Notes: generated by a model not told the origin, from the letters alone. A stretch of 64,000 nucleotides of DNA from Candidatus Leptovillus affinis (GCA_016705235.1 JADIYP010000006.1:992001-1056000), one strand, 5' to 3'. Numbered from the stretch's first letter, positions 35,575 through 44,614 are shown. Made by a program: numbers and translations.

Positions 35575-36813
35575 ATGACCAACCGCATTTTGCTCTTACT
35601 CACAGCCCACACCTACCGCGCCGCGCCGTTTTTGGCGGCGGCGGAACGATTAGGCATCGAGATCGTCACGGCCGTTGACCTGCCCCCGCAGCTCGCGGCC
35701 CAGTGGCAAGTTACCTTGGGGCTGGATTACCGCGATCCGGACACGGCCGTTGCCGCCATCACCGCCTACGCCCGAAGCCACCCCCTGGCCGCCATCCTGG
35801 CCGTCGACGACAGCGGCACGCTGCTCGCCGCCCGCGCCGCCGCCGCCCTGGGCCTGCCGCACAACTACCCCGCCGCCGCCCAGGCCGCCCGCAACAAACT
35901 CGTCATGCGCCAGATGCTGCACACCGGCGGCGTGCCCGTGCCCGCCTTCCACGCCTGCACCCTGGCCGATGATCCAGCCCACATTGCCGCCCAGGTGCGC
36001 TTCCCCTGCGTCGTCAAACCACTGGAACTGTCCGGCAGCCGGGGCGTGATGCGCGCCAACAATGCCCAGGAACTGGCCGCAGCCATCGAGCGCCTGCGCC
36101 GCATCCTGCTGCGCCTCAACCCGCAGCCCGACCAGCCATTTCTCGTCGAGGATTACATTCCCGGCGTCGAAGTGGCCCTGGAAGGCATGTTGGATAACGG
36201 CGAACTCCATCCTCTGGCCCTGTTCGACAAACCTGATCCCCTCGAAGGCCCTTTCTTCGAGGAGACCATTTACGTCACGCCGTCGCGGCTGCCAACGGCC
36301 GTGCAGCAAGCCATTTTTGCGCGCACCGCCCAGGCCGCCGCCGCCCTGGGGCTGCGCACCGGCCCCATCCACGCCGAACTGCGCGTCAACGACGACGGCG
36401 CGTGGCTGGTGGAAATGGCCGGTCGCTCGATTGGCGGTCTTTGTTCCCGCACACTGCGGTTTGGCGTCGATGCCTCATTGGAAGAATTGATTTTGCGTCA
36501 GGCCGCCGGGCTGGGACTGGCCAACGCCGTGCGCCAGGAAACAGCCAGCGGCGTGATGATGATCCCCATCCCCGAAGCCGGTCTGCTGCGCGCCGTCGCC
36601 GGCGAAGAAGCCGCCGCCGCCGTTCCCCTGATCGAAAGCGTGGAAATTACCGCCCCCCTGCACAACCCGCTCGTCCCCCTGCCAGAAGGGGAAAGTTACC
36701 TGGGTTTCATCTTCGCGCGCGGCGAATCGGCGACGGCCGTTGAAGCCGCCCTCCGCGCCGCCCACCAACAGCTCCATTTCACCATCTCCCCCATGCTAAC
36801 CATCAACAGCTAA
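35575..36813 (+). CDS. ATP-grasp ligase-like protein
   Basis: The 412-residue protein has an N-terminal Rossmann-like preATP-grasp domain (ILLLLTAHTYRAAPFLAAA), then an ATP-grasp fold with RNKLVMRQML, FPCVVKPLELSGSRGV (nucleotide-binding Lys and Gly-rich loop) and EDYIPGVEVALEGM, ending in the metal-binding pair HAELRV and LVEMAGRSIGG. The C-terminal 100 residues resemble the extra domain of PurK/BacD/carnosine-synthase-like ligases. It probably forms a peptide or amide bond from a carboxylate and an amine with ATP; substrates are unknown. No ribosome binding site is visible. Confidence 0.85.
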   Translation: MTNRILLLLTAHTYRAAPFLAAAERLGIEIVTAVDLPPQLAAQWQVTLGLDYRDPDTAVAAITAYARSHPLAAILAVDDSGTLLAARAAAALGLPHNYPAAAQAARNKLVMRQMLHTGGVPVPAFHACTLADDPAHIAAQVRFPCVVKPLELSGSRGVMRANNAQELAAAIERLRRILLRLNPQPDQPFLVEDYIPGVEVALEGMLDNGELHPLALFDKPDPLEGPFFEETIYVTPSRLPTAVQQAIFARTAQAAAALGLRTGPIHAELRVNDDGAWLVEMAGRSIGGLCSRTLRFGVDASLEELILRQAAGLGLANAVRQETASGVMMIPIPEAGLLRAVAGEEAAAAVPLIESVEITAPLHNPLVPLPEGESYLGFIFARGESATAVEAALRAAHQQLHFTISPMLTINS

Positions 36814-36872
36814 AAGCTAACAGCTAACAGCTAATAGCTAATAGCTGTTAGCTGTTAGCTGTTAGCTATTAG
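36814..36872. repeat. AGCTAAC/AGCTGTT heptamer hairpin
   Basis: Uninterrupted 7-bp units AGCTAAC, AGCTAAC, AGCTAAT, AGCTAAT, then AGCTGTT three times and AGCTATT form the two arms of a palindrome between convergent genes. A related array lies at 49643. Confidence 0.85.
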
Positions 36873-36895
36873 CCAGAGGCCTTAGCCGGGCCTGG

Positions 36896-38413
36896 TTAGG
36901 GGAGCCAGGCGAGCGTGTGCGCCCAGGGGCCGACCACCGGCTGCATATCGTACAGGCCGCCGCCCGCCGGTGCGTAATAGAGCCGCCCAGCCTGAGCCAG
37001 CGCCGCGCCGGAGCCATCTGGCAGCCAGGCAGACTCCGGCGCAAACAGGGCTGCGGGTATGTCGTTCAGGCGCTGTTCCGGCTCGTTAAAGGCCGTGCGC
37101 CGGAACAGCCCGGTTCCGGCAGCGCCATTTTCGTCGATGAGGCCGTAGCCGAAACGGCCGTCGGCCCAATGCACCGGCGCCGTTGGGTGCGCAATCGACG
37201 CCGACAGCGCCACCGACTCATCACGCACCACCTGGCCGCCCTCCACGTCCACGCGCCACGTCTCGCCAATCGCCGGGCCGTTCGGACCTTCGGCGCGCAC
37301 CACAAAGAGGCGGTCGTCCTGCATCCAGGCCAGTTCGGCATACAGCGGATCGGCGTATTGGAACGTATTGGGAATGGTCATTGCCTGCTTGGTCGGCACG
37401 TCGAAAATCGCTCTATCTGCGCCTTCTATGCCCAGACCCAACCACATGAGCAGCCAACGGCCGTTCTTCGCCCAGGAGATCGGCCCATAATACCGGGTGA
37501 TGGCGGGGTCGCCCGCCAGCAATTCCGGCTTGCTGGCCGATAAGTTATACAAAAACAGCCCGCCGCCATCGCCAAACACAAAGAAATTGTTGTCCTGATG
37601 CCAGACAAAATCATGGCACCGGGTGGCGCAGCCACCGACCGTTTTCGGCGGCGCGCCGGTTTCCGTTTCCAGCACAAACAACGCGCCCTGCGGCTCGGCG
37701 GTCAGCGCCAGGCTGCCAGCCTCGCCCAACCCCAGGCCGCCAAACGCCAGATGACGGCCGTCCCGCGACAAGGCGAATGCCAGATTGCCCACATCGGTAA
37801 CCGCCGGAACCAGCACGCGCCGCTCGCCGCTCTCTAAATTCAAATAGCTCAATTCGTATGTCTGGATGGTGACGGTAACGGCCGTGGCCGTATTGGAGAT
37901 GGGGGTGCTGGCTGTGAGGCGGGCGACAGCGGCGCGACGGCCGTCCTGGCTCAGCGCATACGCCGCCACGTCGCCCACAATCGGCGACAAATCAGGGCCA
38001 CGCTTTGCCACGCTGGCGGCTTCGTCGCCGCCGCTCACCAGAGTCACCACCTGCCGCGCCGCGCCCTGCCAGCGCTTCAACGCCCCATCGGCAATAAACA
38101 GCAGGTCGTGGCTGGCCGCCGGTAAATTCCCCGCCGTGGCGGCCTGCGATTGGGGATCGGCCGGCAGGGCCTGGGGGGTGACTGTGGGCGCCAGGGTAGG
38201 CGTCTCGAAGGGCGTGGGGGAAGATTGGGCGACGGCCGTTTCTAATTGTTGGGGAACGGCCGTAGGCTGACCAATCGTCACCACCAACGGCGGCTGATTT
38301 CCCAGAGGCGTTGGCGGCGGGGGAATCGTCGCCTGAGTCTCCCCACCCACGCAGCCCGCCAACAACCCAACCACCAGCAAACTAAACAGAAAAGCCGCAG
38401 CACGAACCTTCAT
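36896..38413 (-). CDS. Lipoprotein with WD40/TolB-like beta-propeller
   Basis: The 505-residue protein has a lipobox LLAGC (Cys21), a Pro/Thr-rich linker (about 25-90) and then repeats with LSRDGRHLAFGG, LSQDGRRAAVAR, WAKNGRWLLMW and WLPDGSGAALAQ, the pattern of PD40/WD40-like propeller blades. It is anchored outside the membrane. Similar proteins bind peptidoglycan-associated partners or monitor the envelope, but no specific role can be given. Six of its blades carry ACGGCCGT sites. Confidence 0.8.
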   Translation of the reverse strand: MKVRAAAFLFSLLVVGLLAGCVGGETQATIPPPPTPLGNQPPLVVTIGQPTAVPQQLETAVAQSSPTPFETPTLAPTVTPQALPADPQSQAATAGNLPAASHDLLFIADGALKRWQGAARQVVTLVSGGDEAASVAKRGPDLSPIVGDVAAYALSQDGRRAAVARLTASTPISNTATAVTVTIQTYELSYLNLESGERRVLVPAVTDVGNLAFALSRDGRHLAFGGLGLGEAGSLALTAEPQGALFVLETETGAPPKTVGGCATRCHDFVWHQDNNFFVFGDGGGLFLYNLSASKPELLAGDPAITRYYGPISWAKNGRWLLMWLGLGIEGADRAIFDVPTKQAMTIPNTFQYADPLYAELAWMQDDRLFVVRAEGPNGPAIGETWRVDVEGGQVVRDESVALSASIAHPTAPVHWADGRFGYGLIDENGAAGTGLFRRTAFNEPEQRLNDIPAALFAPESAWLPDGSGAALAQAGRLYYAPAGGGLYDMQPVVGPWAHTLAWLP

Positions 38414-38452
38414 AACAACCTCGCAAATTTTTAGTGATAGTTGGTTTCTGGT

Positions 38453-38514
38453 AAGACCCTAAGGGTTTAAGACCCAGGTAATTTGGCGCCTCAAAAGCAA
38501 ACCCTTAGGGTCTT
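38453..38514. repeat. CCTAAGGG-family hairpin, 16-bp perfect arms
   Basis: AAGACCCTAAGGGTTT (38453-38468) and AAACCCTTAGGGTCTT (38499-38514) are perfect complements. It lies just upstream of the lipoprotein gene and downstream of the radical SAM gene on the minus strand, and may terminate the latter. Confidence 0.85.
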
Positions 38515-38579
38515 CCTAGAGAGACCATCAGCTATTAACGATTGGTGAGCTGGTCAAACTGACCAGAGGTTGGCTCCGC

Positions 38580-39923
38580 TCAACAGAACCAATCTTCCGT
38601 CAGGCGGGGCGGGACGGGCTGCGCAATCTCCGTCGGCAGCCAAAACGGCGCAGGTCGCCCGGCAGCATGGTAAGCAAGACGCTCCACAGCAGCAAAATTA
38701 GCCAATGGGTCACTGCCCGCCAATTCGGCCAACGCCGCAATCTGTGTTTGCAGCGCATCCATGCGCGGATCAGGGTGCTGCCACCGATAGGTGAAGTTAG
38801 CCGCGTCCAACGGTCCCAGCCAATCCACCACATCGGGGTGATCGATCAGCGCGCTTTCCGGCGGCACCAACAAGCGAATACACAACTGCACGCCGGGTAC
38901 ATTGGTGATCAAACCCTGCGCGCGAATCCAGGCCAGCATCGCCAGATAATCATCCAGGCTGGTCCACGGAGTGAAGGGAACCCAGGTCGGCTGCACCGGC
39001 AGGCCAGCCTCGGCCAAAACAACCAGCGCCTCTTCCATATCGGCGACAGTATGCCCTTTTTGCAGCCGCGCCAACACCGCGTCGCTCGTCGCTTCAAACG
39101 CCGAGATGACAAAACTGGCTCCCAGGGCGCGCAGTTCGGGCATCAGGGCGCGATGTTTCAGGATGTGTTCGACCTTTGTGGTGAAATCGAAGGTGAGTTG
39201 GGGGAATTCGGCGTGCAGGGCACGGCTGATTTTCAGGGCATGGCCGGGCGCGTTCAGGAAATCGGGGTCGCCAAAGGAGATGTGCCGCGCGCCGGCGGCC
39301 ACCTGCTGCCGCACATCGGCCAGCACCGTATCGGCGGAAATGACGAAGAAACGGCCGTGATACACCGGCACAACCGGACAATGGCCGCAGGTATGCAAAC
39401 AGCCGCGCGTCGTTTCCGCATAGCCGGCCAGGGCCATCGTCCCATTGGCCTCATACCGCGCATATGCGCTCAGGTTGGGCAGCCCGGAACGGTCGGGAAC
39501 AGGCAAAGGCAGCCGCGCCAGAATAGGCTGCGCCGCAGCCAGTGGCGATTCACCGGCCAGAATGCGCTGCGCCAGAGCGGCCAATTCCGCCTCTACTTCG
39601 CCGGCCAGCACCGAATCGGCCAGACCGGCCAATAAATACTCGCGGTTTAGCCAGGCATACAGGCCATAAAAGCAAATATGCGCCTGCGGATTCAGGGCGC
39701 GAACTTGCTGCGCGGCCTGCACGCCCAGGCGCAATGCAGTGTGCATGGGCACGGCAATGGCGACCAGGGGGGCAGCCACGGCCGTTTCCGTTGGCAGCGG
39801 CGACACAGACAGGTCAACGGCCGTGACCGCAAACCCGGCGGTACGCAGCACGGCCGTCGGCCACGCCAGACTTAGCGGCTGGTGGCCCATTTCATAACAG
39901 GCAAGGAGGAGGATGGTGGGCAT
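38580..39923 (-). CDS. Radical SAM protein, B12-binding-like N-terminus
   Basis: About 447 residues from ATG 39923. The N-terminal 130 residues resemble a cobalamin-binding Rossmann domain (ILLLACYEMGH, VAIAVPMHTA). The radical SAM motif is CLHTCGHC (Cys175, Cys179, Cys182), followed by the TIM-barrel pattern HISFGDPDFLNAPGHA. The B12-binding motif DxHxxG is not seen, so cobalamin binding is uncertain. Such proteins catalyse methylations or rearrangements; the substrate is unknown. It is separated by 42 bp from the yggX stop, so both may be co-transcribed. Confidence 0.85.
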   Translation of the reverse strand: MPTILLLACYEMGHQPLSLAWPTAVLRTAGFAVTAVDLSVSPLPTETAVAAPLVAIAVPMHTALRLGVQAAQQVRALNPQAHICFYGLYAWLNREYLLAGLADSVLAGEVEAELAALAQRILAGESPLAAAQPILARLPLPVPDRSGLPNLSAYARYEANGTMALAGYAETTRGCLHTCGHCPVVPVYHGRFFVISADTVLADVRQQVAAGARHISFGDPDFLNAPGHALKISRALHAEFPQLTFDFTTKVEHILKHRALMPELRALGASFVISAFEATSDAVLARLQKGHTVADMEEALVVLAEAGLPVQPTWVPFTPWTSLDDYLAMLAWIRAQGLITNVPGVQLCIRLLVPPESALIDHPDVVDWLGPLDAANFTYRWQHPDPRMDALQTQIAALAELAGSDPLANFAAVERLAYHAAGRPAPFWLPTEIAQPVPPRLTEDWFC

Positions 39924-39965
39924 GAATGGATTCGTGTTTCGTGCTGCGTGACGCAGCATCAGGCT

Positions 39966-40271
39966 TTATTTTTTACGCGGCGCGGCGCTTGGCGGCGTCC
40001 AGCCTTCCGGCTGCTGCCCGCCCTCGCCAAAGAAAAAGCGTTCCATTTCCTGCATCAACATATCTTGAGCGCGGGGGTCGGCCATATTCAGGCCATAATG
40101 ATTGATGATCAGGGTGGCCTGCTCCGGCCACAAGTTCCAGGCAAACTGAGAGATATTCTCAAAAATGCGCTGGCCAAACTCGCCGGGAAAAGGCGGCCTG
40201 TTGAGCGCAGGTAGTTCTGCGCCCATTTTGGCGCAGTGAACAACGGTGATTGTTTTCGTTTCTCGGGTCAT
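39966..40271 (-). CDS. yggX: Fe(2+)-trafficking / oxidative damage protection protein
   Basis: The 101-residue protein matches the YggX family: a cysteine in VVHCAKM, PPFPGEFGQRIFENIS, AWNLWPEQATLIINHYGLNM and an acidic C-terminal MEMERFFFGE-type helix. In enterobacteria YggX protects Fe-S clusters and is linked to MutY; the cysteine is conserved here. GGAGAAAAC lies 5 nt before the ATG. The family is best known from Proteobacteria, so its presence here may reflect transfer. Confidence 0.85.
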   Translation of the reverse strand: MTRETKTITVVHCAKMGAELPALNRPPFPGEFGQRIFENISQFAWNLWPEQATLIINHYGLNMADPRAQDMLMQEMERFFFGEGGQQPEGWTPPSAAPRKK

Positions 40272-40310
40272 GTTTTCTCCAATGAACGTGGGTGTCGCTA
40301 GGTAAGAGTA

Positions 40311-40316
40311 TATAAT
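40311..40316 (+). promoter_or_regulatory. -10 box TATAAT upstream of the formyltransferase-like gene
   Basis: TATAAT ends 19 nt before the ATG at 40336. No good -35 box is seen at the usual distance. The 5' leader would be about 13 nt with no clear ribosome binding site. Confidence 0.45.
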
Positions 40317-40335
40317 GGGATAGGCAGGGCTTCAA

Positions 40336-41235
40336 ATGAACGATTTGCGCGTGTTGTATATTGGGATGTTGGGCGAGTTTTCACGACGGCCGTTGCCAGC
40401 CTTGCTGGCGGCGGGCATCACCGTTGTGGGTGTCTGTGTCCCGTCGGCCGAAAAAGTGCCGGGCATACGCCAGTTGGAACCGGTGACGGCCGTTTCCCAA
40501 CTGCCTATTCTGACGCCCTTTGCCGCGCCCAACCTCATCCACACAGCCTGGGAGCATCATATCCCCGTTTGGGCAATCGGGCGATTGGGCGCTGAGATAG
40601 CCCAGCTTCTGCGCGAGCTAACGCCAGACGTGGCCTGTGTGGCCTGTTTCGACCAACGCATTCCGGCCAAAATACTGGCGACTCCTCGTTATGGCTTCCT
40701 CAATGTCCACCCCGCCTTGCTGCCCGATTTTCGCGGGCCTGCGCCGCTGTTTTGGACCTTCCGCGCCGGAATCACCGAAACCGGCGTGACCGTGCATTTT
40801 ATGGACGACGGACTGGACACAGGCGACATCGCCTTGCAGGCGCCATTGTCGCTGCCAGACGGCATTTCCGGTCCGGCGGCCGATGCCCTGGCGGCCGATT
40901 TGGGCGGCCAACTACTCATCGAAGCTATCACGAAGCTGCAAGCCGGAACCCTGACGCGCCGCCCACAGGGGGCCAACGGCCGTTCCTACCCCTCGCCACA
41001 ACCCGCCGATTTCCACATCCCCACCCGTTGGCCGGCCCGCCGCGCCTTCAATTTCATGCGCGGCACGGCAAGTTGGGCACGGCCGTTTATCATTGAAACA
41101 GACAGCGAACGTATAGTGGCCAAAACGGCCGTGGCCTATTCCGCCCAGGGACAACTGCCCTACCCCGTCACCCACGATAACGGCCGGACGCACATCCAAT
41201 TTTCGCCCGGCATCCTGACCATCGCCGCCGACTGA
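40336..41235 (+). CDS. Formyltransferase-fold protein (methionyl-tRNA formyltransferase-like)
   Basis: The 299-residue protein has the formyltransferase core NVHPALLPDFRGPAPLFW with Asn123 and His125 and HFMDDGLDTGD with Asp161, the expected catalytic triad for transfer from 10-formyl-tetrahydrofolate. The C-terminal 90 residues are shorter and less conserved than in a housekeeping Fmt. It may act on an amino sugar or another amine. It stands alone with a -10 box upstream; acpP follows after its own promoter. Confidence 0.8.
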   Translation: MNDLRVLYIGMLGEFSRRPLPALLAAGITVVGVCVPSAEKVPGIRQLEPVTAVSQLPILTPFAAPNLIHTAWEHHIPVWAIGRLGAEIAQLLRELTPDVACVACFDQRIPAKILATPRYGFLNVHPALLPDFRGPAPLFWTFRAGITETGVTVHFMDDGLDTGDIALQAPLSLPDGISGPAADALAADLGGQLLIEAITKLQAGTLTRRPQGANGRSYPSPQPADFHIPTRWPARRAFNFMRGTASWARPFIIETDSERIVAKTAVAYSAQGQLPYPVTHDNGRTHIQFSPGILTIAAD

Positions 41236-41361
41236 TCCGTTCGATTCCCGCGTTTTTTTCTAGCCCTGCAAAACGCGGCCAATCAGGCAACTCACGCAAC
41301 TATTGCCCAATCGGCGTGTTTATTATTACGGTGTTTAGACAATCACTGGTAGAATTACAGC

Positions 41362-41389
41362 TTGACAACCGTCAGGTTGACTCTAAAAT
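41362..41389 (+). promoter_or_regulatory. Promoter TTGACA-16-TAAAAT for acpP
   Basis: A consensus -35 TTGACA (41362-41367) and -10 TAAAAT (41384-41389) with a 16-bp spacer. The leader of about 35 nt carries GAAGGAGAG before the ATG at 41431. Confidence 0.75.
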
Positions 41390-41430
41390 TCAGCAATCAT
41401 CCGAAATTGCACACGAAGGAGAGAAGGTAA

Positions 41431-41670
41431 ATGAGTGACACACAAGAGCGCGTAACTGCCATCATTGTTGATCTACTGGGCGTAGAAGAAGATCAGGTTG
41501 TTCTGCCGGCCCGTTTTCGCGAAGACTTAGACGCAGATTCACTGGACCTGGTTGAATTGATCATGGCGTTTGAAGAAGAATTCAACGGTGAAATTTCTGA
41601 CGAAGAAGCGCAAAAAATTACGACCGTCGGCGAAGCGATTACCTATATCGACGAGCGGATGCGCGTGTAA
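41431..41670 (+). CDS. acpP: Acyl carrier protein
   Basis: The 79-residue, acidic protein has the phosphopantetheine site DADSLDLVEL with Ser37 and the usual helical pattern and length of ACP. It carries growing acyl chains for fatty acid synthesis in the cytoplasm. It has a strong promoter, a good ribosome binding site and a strong terminator, so it is monocistronic and highly expressed, and is not in a fab cluster as is usual in many bacteria. Confidence 0.95.
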   Translation: MSDTQERVTAIIVDLLGVEEDQVVLPARFREDLDADSLDLVELIMAFEEEFNGEISDEEAQKITTVGEAITYIDERMRV

Positions 41671-41700
41671 GCCTTTTTTGTAGACATAAAGACTTATTCG

Positions 41701-41763
41701 TAAACACGGATAGGGAAGAACACGAGCAACAAGCCGTGTGCCTCCCTATCCGTGTTTATTTTT
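41701..41763 (+). terminator. Rho-independent terminator of acpP
   Basis: TAAACACGGATAGGGA (41701-41716) and TCCCTATCCGTGTTTA (41743-41758) form a perfect 16-bp stem with a 26-nt loop, followed by TTTTTC. Confidence 0.85.
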
Positions 41764-41789
41764 CACGTAACTGTTCAGGTTTCTCTGGC

Positions 41790-41850
41790 AAGACCCCAAG
41801 GGTTTCATACCCCAAGAGTCCAAATTCTCAGGAGCAAACCCTTGGGGTTT
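41790..41850. repeat. CCCAAGGG-family hairpin
   Basis: AAGACCCCAAGGGTTT (41790-41805) pairs with AAACCCTTGGGGTTT (41836-41850). The loop is similar in length and sequence to the 79-bp units at 46.8 kb. It lies between acpP and the convergent membrane-protein gene. Confidence 0.85.
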
Positions 41851-41879
41851 GTATAGTTTTTTTACATAATATCGCTGGT

Positions 41880-42527
41880 CTACGGCCGTTGAGACCACAA
41901 TTGCCACACGGCCACGGCCGTTACCAGCCCATGCCCGGCCACATTGAACCAGACTCCCCAGCCAACCCCCACCGGCAAACCGATAACCTGGCCGACGTAA
42001 GGGGCAACCTGCCAATACATCCACGTTGGCGCGGCCGCGCCCAGCAGCCCAACCAACGCCAAAAGCAGCCACGGCAGCCACGGCCGTCGCGCCGCCAGTT
42101 TTGTGCCCACCAAACCGCTCAACAAGGCCGCCGCCAACACCAGACCGATGAGGTAAATGCGGCCGGTGTATTGTTCCCGCGACGCGCCCAGCAGGTCTTC
42201 TAACGCCGGAAATGCCAGCAAGCTGACAACGACTGCCAACCCCCGCGCCACCCAGGTTTGCCAACGGCCGTTCGGCCAAACCATCGTCCACACCGCCAAC
42301 ATCAGGCCCAACGTGATGGGCGGCAGGTAAAACAGGTCACGATTTTGCCCCACACCCAAAAATTTGACCCATTCGCCCAATTCCACGCCTAAAAATTGCA
42401 GCCCGACGGCCGGCCCCGGCAGCCACACAGCCAGATACCCGACGAAGACGGCCGTCAGCCCCAGAGCAATGAGCGCCGCAGGCAGGTGGGGATTGCGGGT
42501 AGGAGATTGGGCTGTGGGGTTGGCCAT
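41880..42527 (-). CDS. Polytopic membrane protein of unknown function
   Basis: The 215-residue protein has about seven hydrophobic helices and many Gly/Leu/Trp residues (LAVWLPGPAVGLQFLG, PPITLGLMLAVWTMVWP). I do not recognise the family. Its start codon overlaps the stop of the BchI-like gene by one base, so it is translated from the same mRNA and may be linked to it functionally. Confidence 0.6.
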   Translation of the reverse strand: MANPTAQSPTRNPHLPAALIALGLTAVFVGYLAVWLPGPAVGLQFLGVELGEWVKFLGVGQNRDLFYLPPITLGLMLAVWTMVWPNGRWQTWVARGLAVVVSLLAFPALEDLLGASREQYTGRIYLIGLVLAAALLSGLVGTKLAARRPWLPWLLLALVGLLGAAAPTWMYWQVAPYVGQVIGLPVGVGWGVWFNVAGHGLVTAVAVWQLWSQRP

Positions 42528-43678
42528 TACTCGTGGGAAGGGGTGGTGTGTTGGGAAAAAACGGCCGTCAACTGCGCTTCTTCCTGGGCCAATTCGGTAA
42601 AAAATTGCTGCAAAGCCGGGCTTTGCCGCTGGCGCAAAGCCAGCGCCGCCACCGCCTGCACATCGTCCGGCAGCACCTCGGTCCGGTTATCGGCGGCGGC
42701 GTAGGCTCGCGCCGCCTCAAACAAGGTAATTTCGGCCCGGCTGGAATCGATTTGCAGGCTCTGCACCAGCCTCACGCCCAAGGTCCGCGCCGCATCGCCG
42801 ATCATCACCTGCGGCAAAATCTGCCGCGCCTGGCGCACTTCCTCGGCTAGAGCCAGCGTACTGGCGGCATACAGCGCGGCAAACGTTTCCGGATCATGCT
42901 GGTAGGCCACAGCCTGCTCATAGGCCTGATACCGCAAATCGGCTTCGGCCAGCCCGCGGACCACCGCCCGCAGCCCAAAACGGTCCATCAACTGCGGCCG
43001 CAGCCGCCCTTCCTCAGGGTTCATCGAACCGATCAATAAGAAGCGCGAGCGATATTTCAGCTTCAGCGGTCCACGGCGCACGGTGTAATGGCCCTGCGCC
43101 GCCGCATCTAAAATCGCGTCGGTAATCTCGTCGGGCAGCAGGTTGACTTCGTCGATGTACAAAATATGGCCGTCGGCGTGGCCTAAAATGCCGCGTTCCA
43201 GTCGCACGCGCTGTTGTTCCAGCGCGATGCGTTCGTTGATGCCGCCCACCACATCTTCCAGGCGGGTGTTCAGCGGCAAATCCAGGATGCGCACCTGATC
43301 TTCCACGGTGAGCGGCGCGCCGTAACCCACTTTTTGGCGGCAGTCGTCGCAAATGGCGTCCATGCCGCTTTCATCGAGCATCGCTTCGGTGCAGCCATTG
43401 ACGCACAGGCTGCGGCGCACATGGGGGAGTAAATCGGTCAGGGCGCGCACGGCCGTTGTCTTTGCCGTGCCGCGCGGACCAATCAACAACACGCCACCAA
43501 CCCGGGGGTTGATGACGGCCAAAATGAGCGCCAGTTTCATTTCCGCCTGCCCCACAATCGCCAAAAATGGAAAAGGCTCCACGTCTGCCAGGCCATAATC
43601 TTCGTCTGGCAGGTTGGCGATGCGGTGCGCAGGTGATTGTAAAAGCAGGTCTAGGAGGCGTGAACGGGGTTTAGTCAT
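42527..43678 (-). CDS. Magnesium chelatase subunit I-like AAA+ ATPase
   Basis: The 383-residue protein has Walker A GPRGTAKTT (67-75), Walker B LYIDEVNLL (Asp176-Glu177) and sensor sequence LIGSMNPEEGRLRPQLMDRFG, the hallmarks of BchI/ChlI. A cysteine cluster (Cys92, Cys96, Cys110, Cys113) sits in the insert after Walker A and may bind zinc. No BchD or BchH is in the window. It may serve a cobalt/magnesium chelatase elsewhere or a MoxR-like chaperone role. Symbol withheld for that reason. Confidence 0.85.
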   Translation of the reverse strand: MTKPRSRLLDLLLQSPAHRIANLPDEDYGLADVEPFPFLAIVGQAEMKLALILAVINPRVGGVLLIGPRGTAKTTAVRALTDLLPHVRRSLCVNGCTEAMLDESGMDAICDDCRQKVGYGAPLTVEDQVRILDLPLNTRLEDVVGGINERIALEQQRVRLERGILGHADGHILYIDEVNLLPDEITDAILDAAAQGHYTVRRGPLKLKYRSRFLLIGSMNPEEGRLRPQLMDRFGLRAVVRGLAEADLRYQAYEQAVAYQHDPETFAALYAASTLALAEEVRQARQILPQVMIGDAARTLGVRLVQSLQIDSSRAEITLFEAARAYAAADNRTEVLPDDVQAVAALALRQRQSPALQQFFTELAQEEAQLTAVFSQHTTPSHE

Positions 43679-43698
43679 GGTTGTCGGACCATTTCAGA

Positions 43699-44163
43699 TT
43701 AATGTCGTTGTTGCAGGCGGGCCTGACGGCGTTCTTCGCCCAGGCGGCAGCGAGCTTGCTCTTCTTCGGTTTCGCAGATGAGGGGCGGGACTTGGGTCGG
43801 ACGGCCGTCTTCCCCCAGCGCCACGTAGACAAAATAAGCCGTATTGGTATGCGTCACCTGGCCGGTCAGTACGTTTTCGGCCGTCACTACCACGCGCGTT
43901 TCAATAGACGTGCGGCCAACCCAGGTCACTTCGGCCGTCACAGTGACCAGATTGCCAATGTGTACCGGCGACAAAAACGACATCGAATCTACGGTCACGG
44001 TAACGGCCGGATGGCGAGCGTGTTTCATAGCCGCCATGCCGCCAGCCTCGTCACAAAGCTTCATGATCAGCCCGCCGTGTACATTGCCCAAGGTGTTGGC
44101 CTGCGTAACCCCCATCACCTGCGTCAGGATTGCCCGAGATTCGCGCACCGCTCTACCTTCCAT
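43699..44163 (-). CDS. Hotdog-fold acyl-CoA thioesterase
   Basis: The 154-residue protein has the YciA/ACOT pattern: GVTQANTLGNVHGGLIMKLCDEAGG (with the conserved N-x-x-G-x-x-H-G-G and Asp), a TVTVDSMSFLSPVHIG strand and TNTAYFVYVALGEDGRP. These enzymes hydrolyse acyl-CoA to free fatty acid and CoA. The Arg-rich C-terminal tail is longer than usual. It lies 20 bp before the BchI-like start on the same strand. Confidence 0.88.
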   Translation of the reverse strand: MEGRAVRESRAILTQVMGVTQANTLGNVHGGLIMKLCDEAGGMAAMKHARHPAVTVTVDSMSFLSPVHIGNLVTVTAEVTWVGRTSIETRVVVTAENVLTGQVTHTNTAYFVYVALGEDGRPTQVPPLICETEEEQARCRLGEERRQARLQQRH

Positions 44164-44164
44164 G

Positions 44165-44512
44165 TCAATCCATATCCGGGCGCGTATCAGAAATAAACAT
44201 CAACTGATCGGCATATTCTTCAAACATATCGATATAGGCATAAGGCAGCGCCCTCAGCATCGGTGAAAGAGGCATATTGGCCGGCATCTTTGGGCGTTCG
44301 GGTGTTGGCGGGGGCTGAAGGCGCGGTTTTTCGGGGTTGCGCCGCTGCCGCAAAAGTCGGCGATCGTTGCTAAAAAAGCCCAGATACACTCCGCTTCGGT
44401 CATATACGTCACGGCCTTTTACAAACCCCAACCATTCGCCATCCACATTAAACAGATTGCCCTGGTGATAAACGCCTACCCAGGCGCCATCACTACGATA
44501 AATTGCTTCCAT
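44165..44512 (-). CDS. Small protein with four-strand beta repeats of unknown function
   Basis: About 115 residues from ATG 44512; a longer ORF lacks a start signal. The N-terminus has repeats of the type SDGAWVGVYHQGNLFN, DGEWLGFVKG, RSGVYLGFFS, i.e. alternate D/S-G-x-W/Y-L/V-G turns of a small beta-flower or WG-like fold. The C-terminal half is Pro-rich and then acidic. It ends 1 bp before the thioesterase start, so they are coupled. The function is unknown. Confidence 0.6.
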   Translation of the reverse strand: MEAIYRSDGAWVGVYHQGNLFNVDGEWLGFVKGRDVYDRSGVYLGFFSNDRRLLRQRRNPEKPRLQPPPTPERPKMPANMPLSPMLRALPYAYIDMFEEYADQLMFISDTRPDMD

Positions 44513-44614
44513 AAATTCTCCTCTTGTCGCCTGTTCCTTTTGTGCCTGTATTGTAAGGCAGCCTGGGGTAAGCAACAAGGCAGCCTGCAGGAGCGCGTGT
44601 ATCGTCTGGAGCGG

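Noticed and set aside
42527..43678. Evidence for chlorophyll synthesis (BchI)
   Set aside because: The AAA+ subunit alone is shared with cobalt chelatase and MoxR-like systems; no other bch gene is present, so phototrophy is not supported.
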